64,000 nucleotides of DNA. It comes from JAJRTA01 sp965603125. Lineage in GTDB: Bacteria > Zixibacteria > MSB-5A5 > GN15 > FEB-12. Position 1 is the first letter of the stretch. Each line of letters starts with the position of its first letter. Of this stretch, positions 53,262 through 60,780 are shown piece by piece. The notes below the pieces were generated by a model that saw only the letters and a list, made by a program, of their open reading frames with translations, was not told the origin of the DNA and searched no databases. A program made the translations under genes and the position numbers. The stretch spans positions 33,413 to 97,412 of the forward strand of contig CBFDBU010000010.1 in assembly GCA_965603125.1 (NCBI GenBank), in the 5' to 3' direction.

Positions 53262-55186
53262 TGGGCCGCCTCGCTGTCATACTGCTGCTGTTGCTTTCGT
53301 TTCCCCTGAGCGCCGTCGCCGACCAGCGCCAGGATCGCCTGAAGCGGCGCTGGTTGCGAGACAAGCCCCCTATCAGGTCCATCTCGATCAAAGGGTGCGA
53401 CTACTTCTCGGAGGCGGAGATCGTCAAGCGTATGTATTCCCGCAAGCGCTCGCTCTGGGCCACTCTCAAAGGGGATCGCCGCACCAGGATACAGCGCGAA
53501 TCGCTGGGGCGTGACACGCTCGAGATCAAGTATCTTTATCTTGTCAACGGTTTCCTGGGAGTCCGGGTTCAGGAAGCGATCGAGGTGGTGCCGGACGATT
53601 CGTCGGCGCACATTGCCGTCACAATTCACGAGGGACGGCGCTATGTCTACGGAGCGACCGGGATCACGGGGTCGTTTGAAGAGCGTCTCCGCGGCGAGTT
53701 CTACAACGTAAGAGGCGATTTCAAGAGCGGCGAGAAAGTCAACCTGCTTGATCTGCGCCAAGCCATCTTTGATATGAAAACGGTGCTGGCCAACGAGGGC
53801 TACCCCTATGGTTCGGTCAGCTTCGTTCTGGACACAATCGACGGTGACACCATCTGTCCCATTACTTTCGAGGTCGAATCGGATTCCCTGGTCCGGTTCG
53901 GCGACGTCACTATCGCCGGTGTCGAGCGGTATCCCCTATATACGGTGGCGCGTGAGTCGCGGATCCGATCGGGCGACGTGTATCGGCGAAAGAACATCAT
54001 CGATTCCCGGCGACGCCTTCTGGAGTCAGGCTACTTCAGCACCGCCAGGATAACCAGGGCCGATACTGTCTCAGACCGGCTGCATCCCGACTTCGTGCTT
54101 CGGGTCCGCGAGCGCAAACCAATGTATGCAACGTTCACCACCGGTGCCGGGCAGTCCGAGGCGCGCGACCTGGAGTGGGATTTCTCGACCGGTTTCGGCA
54201 AGCGCAATTTCCTAGGTTCACGCCGGTACGACTTGTCGGCGCAACTCAAGTTCGGTGTCGGCGGAGGACGTGGTCTCCTGGAACATGCCTATCGGATCCG
54301 TTACACGGAGCCGTGGCTACTCGGTACCAGGATGCCGCTGACGCTGGCTGCTCGGTATGAACCCGGCGTCAAGGACCCGGAGTTGAACTACCGTATAGAG
54401 TCCTGGTCACTTTCGGCCTCTACGACAAGGAACTTCGGTCAGGAGTACAAGGCCAGCCTCGGTCTGGAATACGAGGCTGTCAGGATATTCGGTGTGCCGC
54501 TCGACGAAGCGGCCCTCCTGAAGGATGAAGAGGGCATCTCCGTACGCCGGAAGATATACTTCATCTTTCGGCGTGACAGCCGGGATCATATTTTCGTGCC
54601 GCGACGCGGCTCACTCACTGATTTCGCCGGGGAGTACTGCGGCGGCTTTCTCGGAGGCGACGATCACTTCTCCAAGTTCGAGGCCGGATGGTCCAGCTAC
54701 CAGCCGGTGTGGCCGGGATGGATTTCCGCCACCAGGTTCAAGGTCGGATGGGCCAACGCGTTCGGAGCATCGGACAGGGTGCCGCTCGATGATCGCTTCT
54801 ACCTCGGCGGCGCCAACACCGTGCGGGGGTTCAAAGTCAACACTCTGGGCCCCATGCTGCCCGACGGCACCCTCGAGAAAGCCAATTTCATCGCCCTTTT
54901 CAACCAGGAGTTCCGCTGGCAAACATTCCAGGTGTTTCAGTTCCTGCCCGTCCTCAAGGATATCCTGGGAGTATGGCCTCTCTGGCAGTCGGTCTTTTTC
55001 GACATGGGTAACGGCTACCGCAATGCCGCCGATATGAGCTTCCGCAACCTGGCCTATAGCTACGGCGCCGGTGTGCAGATCGTCTCGCCCGCCGGGCCGA
55101 TACGCATCGACTACGCTCGCCGCATCAGGACTGAGACAATAGATTTTGATTCCTACTGGCATTTCACTATATTATATGCCTTTTGA
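53261..55186 (+). CDS. tamA: Omp85-family outer membrane protein TamA (BamA-like)
   Basis: 641 aa from ATG 53261, which shares its A with the tamB stop (TAATG). Signal peptide LLLLLSFPLSAVADQ. Several POTRA domains occupy about 25-290 (SISIKGCDYFSEAEIVKRMY; VTIAGVERYPLYTVARES). The 16-stranded barrel includes the lock motif in GGANTVRGFKVNTLG (VRGF) and ends in LYAF with terminal Phe. Because it follows tamB, it is called TamA rather than BamA; the sequence alone would allow either. No BamA paralogue is in the window for comparison. Confidence 0.9.
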   Translation: MGRLAVILLLLLSFPLSAVADQRQDRLKRRWLRDKPPIRSISIKGCDYFSEAEIVKRMYSRKRSLWATLKGDRRTRIQRESLGRDTLEIKYLYLVNGFLGVRVQEAIEVVPDDSSAHIAVTIHEGRRYVYGATGITGSFEERLRGEFYNVRGDFKSGEKVNLLDLRQAIFDMKTVLANEGYPYGSVSFVLDTIDGDTICPITFEVESDSLVRFGDVTIAGVERYPLYTVARESRIRSGDVYRRKNIIDSRRRLLESGYFSTARITRADTVSDRLHPDFVLRVRERKPMYATFTTGAGQSEARDLEWDFSTGFGKRNFLGSRRYDLSAQLKFGVGGGRGLLEHAYRIRYTEPWLLGTRMPLTLAARYEPGVKDPELNYRIESWSLSASTTRNFGQEYKASLGLEYEAVRIFGVPLDEAALLKDEEGISVRRKIYFIFRRDSRDHIFVPRRGSLTDFAGEYCGGFLGGDDHFSKFEAGWSSYQPVWPGWISATRFKVGWANAFGASDRVPLDDRFYLGGANTVRGFKVNTLGPMLPDGTLEKANFIALFNQEFRWQTFQVFQFLPVLKDILGVWPLWQSVFFDMGNGYRNAADMSFRNLAYSYGAGVQIVSPAGPIRIDYARRIRTETIDFDSYWHFTILYAF

Positions 55187-55290
55187 TGAGGATGTCGAAC
55201 ACCACTTTGGTGGATCGACAATACAGATAAACCGCAATGCCGGAATTGCCGACAGGCAACGTGTATTTCAGTTTGAGGAAATGCTGACGG

Positions 55291-56463
55291 ATGAAACCAA
55301 TTTATCTTGACCACAATGCCACGACTCCTGTCGATCGCCGGGTAGTGGACGCGATGTTGCCCTATCTGACTGAACACTTCGGCAACGCCAGTTCGGTGCA
55401 CAATGTCGGTCGTGACGCCAAGGTTGCCCTGGAAAATGCCCGGGAACAGGTGGCAGCTCTTATCAACTGCCTGCCGTCGGAGTTGTATTTCACGTCCGGC
55501 GGCACGGAATCGGACAACATCGCCGTGCTCGGAACGGCGTTCGAGTATCGTGCGCAGAAGAGGCACCTCGTTGTCGGCGCCACCGAGCATCATGCCGTGA
55601 TCGAGCCGGCAGAGTTTCTTCACGAGAAGGAAGGATTCACGCTCGATTTGTTGCCTGTCGACAGCGAAGGATTCGCTTCTGCCGAGAAACTCAATGAACT
55701 CCTGCGTGACACCACCGCCCTGGTCTCGGTGATGTATGCCAACAACGAAACCGGAACAATTCAGGATATCGCCACCCTCTCTGAAACGGCGCGTGGACGG
55801 GGTGTGCTTTTTCACACCGATGCCGTGCAGGCAATCGGCAAGATAGAGGTTGACGTCAAGGAACTCGGGGTAGATATGCTTTCCCTGACGGGGCACAAGA
55901 TATACGGCCCCAAGGGCGTCGGGGCGCTTTTCATTCGCCAGGGTGTCAAAATCGCGCCGTTGTTCTATGGTGGCGCGCACGAGAAGAAACGTCGGCCCGG
56001 GACCGAAAACGTCGCCGGCGCGGTCGGGCTGGCGAAGACGCTCGAGGTCGCCGAGCAGCACCGCGAGGAGGACTACCGCCGACTGAGCGAGTTGGCGGAC
56101 TATTCTATCGAGCGCGTCGCAACTCTGGTTGGAGGCGCACATCTCAACAGTCCCGCAACAAGGCGCATACCGCAGACCGTCAACTTCTCGTTCCCCGGCG
56201 CCGAAGGAGAGTCGATCGTCCTGTCGCTGGACATGAAGGGCATCGCCGTCTCGTCCGGCTCCGCGTGTACATCGGGCGCGACGGAACCGTCGCACGTGTT
56301 GACGGCGATGGGTATCCCGCTCGAGCGAGGCCGAGCGGCGGTGCGTTTCTCGATGGGGCGCGCTACGAAAAGAGAGCAGATCGATTATGTACTCTCCGTC
56401 CTCCCGCCGGAAGTCGAGCGGCTGCGGTCGCTCTCGCCCGGCTATCGTCGCTCCCAATCGTGA
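55291..56463 (+). CDS. Cysteine desulfurase (NifS/IscS type)
   Basis: PLP enzyme that takes sulfur from cysteine for iron-sulfur clusters and tRNA thiolation. Start IYLDHNATTPVDRRV; ATEHHAVIEP; PLP lysine in LTGHKIYGPKGVG; catalytic cysteine in SSGSACTSGATEPSHVL (the IscS/NifS mobile-loop type). 390 aa, normal. The gene lies 48 bp before mnmA, whose enzyme needs its persulfide, so the two probably function together. An IscU scaffold gene is not adjacent. Confidence 0.95.
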   Translation: MKPIYLDHNATTPVDRRVVDAMLPYLTEHFGNASSVHNVGRDAKVALENAREQVAALINCLPSELYFTSGGTESDNIAVLGTAFEYRAQKRHLVVGATEHHAVIEPAEFLHEKEGFTLDLLPVDSEGFASAEKLNELLRDTTALVSVMYANNETGTIQDIATLSETARGRGVLFHTDAVQAIGKIEVDVKELGVDMLSLTGHKIYGPKGVGALFIRQGVKIAPLFYGGAHEKKRRPGTENVAGAVGLAKTLEVAEQHREEDYRRLSELADYSIERVATLVGGAHLNSPATRRIPQTVNFSFPGAEGESIVLSLDMKGIAVSSGSACTSGATEPSHVLTAMGIPLERGRAAVRFSMGRATKREQIDYVLSVLPPEVERLRSLSPGYRRSQS

Positions 56464-56517
56464 GAGACCTGCAATTGAATTAAAGCTGCGCCGCGGCCTG
56501 ATTCTATCGATGTGAGT

Positions 56518-57609
56518 ATGACCACGAAAGTCCTGGTAGCGATGTCCGGGGGGGTTGATTCATCGGTGGCCGCCCTGCTGCTCAAGGAGCAGGGGTATGA
56601 CGTGGTCGGCGCTCACATGAAGCTCTGGGACTACGCCGAAGTGGGTGGAGATATTTACCGCGACGGTCGCTGCAACTCGCCTGATCCCATAGATGACTGT
56701 CGTCTGGTCTGCGATAGTATCGACGCGCCTTTCTACGTGCTCAATCTGTCCGAGTATTTCCGTGACGTCGTCATCGACAATTTCGTCGCCGAATACCGCG
56801 CCGGGCGCACCCCCAACCCGTGCATCCGCTGCAACACCAAGATCAGGTGGGCCGAGTTCCTGCGCAAGGCGCACGAGGTCGGTTGCGACCATATCGCCAC
56901 CGGGCACTATGCCTTCGTGGAGAAATCAGAGAGGGGCCGTTACTGCATACGAAAAGGTGTCGACGGCACCCGCGACCAGTCGTACGTCCTGTGGGGGCTT
57001 GACCAGGAGGCGCTGGCGAGAACGCTCATGCCGCTGGGGGGAATGCTGAAATCGCAGGTGCGCCAAATTGCATCCCGCCACAAGCTCCACACGGCCGGGA
57101 ACAGGGAATCGCACGAGATCTGTTTTGTGCCGGACGACGACTACCGGCGCTTCCTCAGGGAATACGAAAGCAGCCAAGGCCGGGAGTTCACACCAGGAGA
57201 AATCGTGTACCAGGACGGCCGCGTATTAGGGTGGCACGACGGCGTGGCGTTCTACACTGTGGGCCAGCGGCGCGGACTGGGTATATCGCACCCCACGCCG
57301 CTCTATGTGCAGCGCATCGACGCAGCCGCTAACCGTGTGATTGTCGGCGATGACGCCTCGCTCTATGGCACGGAGATGGTTGTGGAGCAGGTCAACTGGG
57401 TAAGCATGGCTCCGCCCGCCACCGGTGAGTGCTTTGACGCCGAGGTCAAGATTCGCTATCAGCACCCGCCCGCCCCGGCACGCGTGATCGTCGTGTCGGG
57501 CAATTCTCTCCATGTTACTTTCGGGCAGGCTCAGCGGGCGATCACTCCCGGCCAGTCGGCGGTGGTCTACCGTGGGGACTCACTCCTGGGCGGGGGGGTG
57601 ATAGCTTAG
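56518..57609 (+). CDS. mnmA: tRNA-specific 2-thiouridylase
   Basis: Adds sulfur at the wobble uridine of tRNA-Lys, -Glu and -Gln. ATP pyrophosphatase loop AMSGGVDSSVAAL; first catalytic cysteine in NPCIRCNTKIRW; second in SHEICFVPD; GQRRGLGI. 363 aa from ATG 56518 (GTG 56512 possible). It follows the cysteine desulfurase that is its likely sulfur donor. Confidence 0.96.
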   Translation: MTTKVLVAMSGGVDSSVAALLLKEQGYDVVGAHMKLWDYAEVGGDIYRDGRCNSPDPIDDCRLVCDSIDAPFYVLNLSEYFRDVVIDNFVAEYRAGRTPNPCIRCNTKIRWAEFLRKAHEVGCDHIATGHYAFVEKSERGRYCIRKGVDGTRDQSYVLWGLDQEALARTLMPLGGMLKSQVRQIASRHKLHTAGNRESHEICFVPDDDYRRFLREYESSQGREFTPGEIVYQDGRVLGWHDGVAFYTVGQRRGLGISHPTPLYVQRIDAAANRVIVGDDASLYGTEMVVEQVNWVSMAPPATGECFDAEVKIRYQHPPAPARVIVVSGNSLHVTFGQAQRAITPGQSAVVYRGDSLLGGGVIA

Positions 57610-57770
57610 GCACTGGCACGATGGGCCCGTTCCCACGCGGAGTCGCCGGAAGTCTCCCTGCCCACTCACGCTGTGGCTCGATATTGCTCACCTGCCGATA
57701 AACACAACGAGGTTCATAAAAGGAAATGAACCGGGACAACTGCGAATCGAAATGCCGGACAAGAGAGGTT

Positions 57771-58742
57771 ATGATGCCGTTAGTACCGTTTCGTGAGGTT
57801 TACGCCGAGGCCAACCGCGACTACTTCGCCATCGGCCATTTCAATGTCAGCAACCTCGAATTCACCCAGGCCGTTGTCAGAGCGGCTGCTGAACTGAAGG
57901 CACCGGTGATCCTCGGCGTCTCCGAAAGTGCCATCAAGTATGCCGGAGTTCACAACCTGGTCGCGATGGTGAAGGCCGAAGCCGATCGAGTGACCGTGCC
58001 GGTCGCTTTGCATCTTGATCACGGTCCCTCGCCCGAGGTGGCAAAGGAGTGTATCGAGGCCGGGTTTACGTCGGTGATGATCGACGGCTCTCACCATCCG
58101 CTCAAGGAGAACATCAGGGTCAGCCGGGAAGTCGTCGACTACGCCCACAAGTACGGTGTCACGGTCGAGGCCGAACTGGGACGGCTGGGGGGCATTGAAG
58201 ACGATGTGAAGGTTGACGCGCGGTATGCTTTTCTCACCGATCCGGAAGAGGCCGAACAGTTTGTCGAAGAGAGTGGCTGTGACACCCTGGCCGTCGCCGT
58301 GGGAACCAGTCACGGGGCCTACAAGTTCAAGGAAGAAGCCAGGCTTGATTTCGACCGCATCTCGATAATCAAGAAGCGGCTCGGTATTCCTCTCGTTCTG
58401 CACGGCGCCAGCGGTGTCCCCCGGGAACTGGTCGAGAAGCTGACGCTCTACGGTGGGGTGATGGCCGGTGCCAAAGGTGTCCCTGACGAAGCTTACCGCC
58501 GGGCGATTGAATGCGGCATCAACAAGATCAACATCGACACCGATCTCCGGTTGGCTTTTGCTGCCGCCGTCCGCCAAACCCTCGCCGAGAAACGGGAGCT
58601 GTTTGATCCCAGGAAAATCCTCGCCCCGGCACGTGAAGCCGTCGCAGAGGTTGTCCGGCAGAAGATAGAGTTGTTCGGCAGTGTCGGACGAGCTCAGATT
58701 GCAAGCTCAAACGAACGGCGCCAAGATGTCCGCCCCGCCTGA
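57771..58742 (+). CDS. Class II fructose-bisphosphate aldolase
   Basis: Zinc-dependent aldolase of glycolysis and gluconeogenesis. Landmarks: AIGHFNVSNLE, HLDHGPSPE (catalytic Asp and zinc His), MIDGSHHPLKENI, EAELGRLGG, AVGTSHGAYKF, LHGASGV, KINIDTDLR. ATG 57771 (or the ATG directly after) has GAGAGG upstream; a start at 57726 would add a non-conserved tail. It may instead prefer tagatose-bisphosphate, but its neighbour pgi supports glycolysis. The C-terminal tail overlaps the start region of pgi. Confidence 0.93.
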   Translation: MMPLVPFREVYAEANRDYFAIGHFNVSNLEFTQAVVRAAAELKAPVILGVSESAIKYAGVHNLVAMVKAEADRVTVPVALHLDHGPSPEVAKECIEAGFTSVMIDGSHHPLKENIRVSREVVDYAHKYGVTVEAELGRLGGIEDDVKVDARYAFLTDPEEAEQFVEESGCDTLAVAVGTSHGAYKFKEEARLDFDRISIIKKRLGIPLVLHGASGVPRELVEKLTLYGGVMAGAKGVPDEAYRRAIECGINKINIDTDLRLAFAAAVRQTLAEKRELFDPRKILAPAREAVAEVVRQKIELFGSVGRAQIASSNERRQDVRPA

Positions 58743-60228
58743 ACAGAACGACGCTCTCGAGCGGCAGAGAGAATTCGCCGTGGGTACGGGGCTGTTTATG
58801 CCCGATCCTGCTTTCGTCGAGGCGAACCGAATCAACCTGGATATCACCTACATCGTGAATCCGGACAACGAAGAGCCGTTCATCTCCGCCGAGGAACTTG
58901 ATCATCTCGCGCCCATTGTCATCGAGCATCATCGCCGGCTCAAGAACTGCGAGGGCGACTGTCGGGACGGCGACATTCCCATGCTCGGTTGGCAGTCACT
59001 GCCGGATGAAATCACGCGGAGTCACCTGGACGAGATAGCGGCGGCCACAACCGAACTCTCCGATCGGATCGATGCCTTTATCTCGGTCGGCATCGGAGGG
59101 TCCTACTTAGGGGTCGCGGCGACTTTCATGGCCCTGACCCACACCTACTTCAATCAGCTTTCCCGAGACCGGAGAAATGGCGCGCCTGAAATCTACTTCC
59201 TGGGACAGAACACCGATCCGGATTTCTTCCATGATACTCTCGATATGCTGCAGGGCAAACGAGTCGGGCTGAATGTCATTTCCAAGTCGGGGACGACCAC
59301 CGAGACTGCGATAGCCTTTCGCATACTGCGCCGAATGCTTGAAGATCGTGATCCGAGCCGCGCGGCTGAGTTGATCATTGCCACCACCGATCGAAACAGA
59401 GGTGCCCTGCGCTCTCTGACCGAGCAAAAGGGCTACAGATCATTTATCATTCCTGACAATGTCGGGGGGAGGTTCTCCGTTCTCACCGACGTCGGCCTGG
59501 TCGGGCTGGCCATGGCCGGGATCGATATCTATGAATTCACGGCCGGATTCCGCCACATGAAAGAGCGCACCGACGGCGATGATTTCTGGTCAAACCCGGC
59601 TATGGTTCATGCCGCCGTGCGTCACCTCGCCCACCGGAAGGGCAGGAAGATCGAAGTTGTGGCCACCAATTCGGCGGCCATCTACCACCTGACAAGATGG
59701 ATGGAGCAACTTTTCCCCGAGAGTGAAGGGCATAACGGTTTCGGCATGTGGGTTTCTCCTGCGATGTATTCCGAGAAACTTCACGCCAACGGCCAGATGG
59801 TGCAGGACGGGGAACGCAATATCCTCGAGACCTTCCTGCGCCTGGTGGAAAGCGATAACGAAATGGAAATCCCGGTCGATGGCGATGACGCCGACAAACT
59901 GAACTACCTGCCGGAGTCCGAGAAGAAGCTGAACTTTGTTAACCAGCTGGTTATCGATGGCCCGGCCTATGCCCACTTCAAGGGCGGCGTGCCCAACATG
60001 ACCATCGCCATCCCCCGCCGCAATGCCTTTAACATCGGGCAGTTTTATTACCTAATGGAGCGGTCGGTGGCCCTCTCGGGATACCTGGCGGGGCACAATC
60101 CGTTTGTGCAGCCGGCCGTCGAGGCCTACAAGAAGGCGATGTTCGCGCTGGCCGGCAAACCGGGTTGGGAAGCCGAGCGCGAGGCGATGTCCAGGGCGAC
60201 AGGTTGCCTGAAACGAACCGTCATATAA
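58726..60228 (+). CDS. pgi: Glucose-6-phosphate isomerase
   Basis: Converts glucose-6-phosphate and fructose-6-phosphate. SIS domains with VGIGGSYLGVAATF, ISKSGTTTETAIAFRIL, IPDNVGGRFSVLTDVGL and EGHNGFGMWVSP. About 500 aa. ATG 58726 overlaps the end of the aldolase gene by 17 bp; GTG 58681 in frame would extend it by 15 residues. Neither has a clear ribosome-binding site, in line with coupling to aldolase translation. No strong terminator follows. Confidence 0.93.
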   Translation: MSAPPEQNDALERQREFAVGTGLFMPDPAFVEANRINLDITYIVNPDNEEPFISAEELDHLAPIVIEHHRRLKNCEGDCRDGDIPMLGWQSLPDEITRSHLDEIAAATTELSDRIDAFISVGIGGSYLGVAATFMALTHTYFNQLSRDRRNGAPEIYFLGQNTDPDFFHDTLDMLQGKRVGLNVISKSGTTTETAIAFRILRRMLEDRDPSRAAELIIATTDRNRGALRSLTEQKGYRSFIIPDNVGGRFSVLTDVGLVGLAMAGIDIYEFTAGFRHMKERTDGDDFWSNPAMVHAAVRHLAHRKGRKIEVVATNSAAIYHLTRWMEQLFPESEGHNGFGMWVSPAMYSEKLHANGQMVQDGERNILETFLRLVESDNEMEIPVDGDDADKLNYLPESEKKLNFVNQLVIDGPAYAHFKGGVPNMTIAIPRRNAFNIGQFYYLMERSVALSGYLAGHNPFVQPAVEAYKKAMFALAGKPGWEAEREAMSRATGCLKRTVI

Positions 60229-60295
60229 TGTTTGGAGTCTGCCCCGCTGTGACGACTTTTCCCACCGTGGGCAATCGACTATCATTCCTGCACAA

Positions 60296-60444
60296 GGGCC
60301 TGTTGAAAAAGTCACATTAGCCGGCAGCCGAAGCATTGATGCTGGTGCTGCCAGGCATCTCTGCCTGGCAGTAGCGCAAATCCATAGAGGCGTCGGGCAG
60401 AGACATCCGATGCCACCCCTTGGAGTACGTTTTTTACCAAGCCC
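60296..60444. mobile_element. Small inverted-repeat element (MITE-like)
   Basis: 149 bp bounded by imperfect 20-bp inverted ends, GGGCCTGTTGAAAAAGTCAC at the left and, on the opposite strand, GGGCTTGGTAAAAAACGTAC at the right (14 of 20 match). Inside is a perfect 10-bp hairpin CTGCCAGGCA TCTC TGCCTGGCAG (60348-60371). No coding capacity. It fills much of the 355-bp gap between pgi and tRNA-Tyr. Similar end motifs occur near 27591 and 32854. Confidence 0.5.
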
Positions 60445-60539
60445 ACAAACAGGAATCCACATAGGCACATCGTGTCCGACAAAAGCACATGGTGCCACAT
60501 TTCTGTTGATTTTTGTCGGGCGCTCCATTTATTGTAGCT

Positions 60540-60577
60540 TTGAGTATCGGCATTCGGGCCGATATTGTATGACAATA
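60540..60577 (+). promoter_or_regulatory. Promoter of tRNA-Tyr with two palindromes
   Basis: TTGAGT (60540-60545), 17-bp spacer, TATTGT (60563-60568). The spacer contains the hairpin TATCGGC / GCCGATA (60545-60551, 60558-60564), and the -10 is half of TATTGT ATG ACAATA (60563-60577). The palindromes may be regulatory or chance. Confidence 0.45.
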
Positions 60578-60583
60578 CTATTT

Positions 60584-60668
60584 GGTGGGGTTCCCGAGCG
60601 GCCAAAGGGAACAGACTGTAAATCTGTCGGCGTAGCCTTCGAAGGTTCGAATCCTTCCCCCACCACCA
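60584..60668 (+). tRNA. tRNA-Tyr (anticodon GTA)
   Basis: Class II tRNA with a long variable arm. Acceptor GGTGGGG / CCCCACC, anticodon stem CAGA/TCTG around CTGTAAA (anticodon GTA), variable arm in GTCGGCGTAGCCTTC, T-loop GGTTCGAATCC, discriminator A, then an encoded CCA, unlike the other two tRNAs in the window. Confidence 0.96.
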
Positions 60669-60713
60669 TTGATGCGTTGCACGAGGACGTACTCCGGCCA
60701 CAAGATCAAAAGC

Positions 60714-60762
60714 AGGCGGCAAACACCGTTGTCTGCCGCCTTGTCGATCGCATGCGCGATCG
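60714..60762 (-). terminator. Hairpin terminator between tRNA-Tyr and the FG-GAP gene
   Basis: Perfect 8-bp stem AGGCGGCA / TGCCGCCT (60714-60721, 60734-60741), 12-nt loop; on the minus strand it is followed by GCTTTT. A second hairpin CGATCGC ATGC GCGATCG (60745-60762) lies next to it. Best read as the terminator of the minus-strand gene ending at 60781. Confidence 0.55.
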
Positions 60763-60780
60763 AGAGCCTCTCCCCCATCT

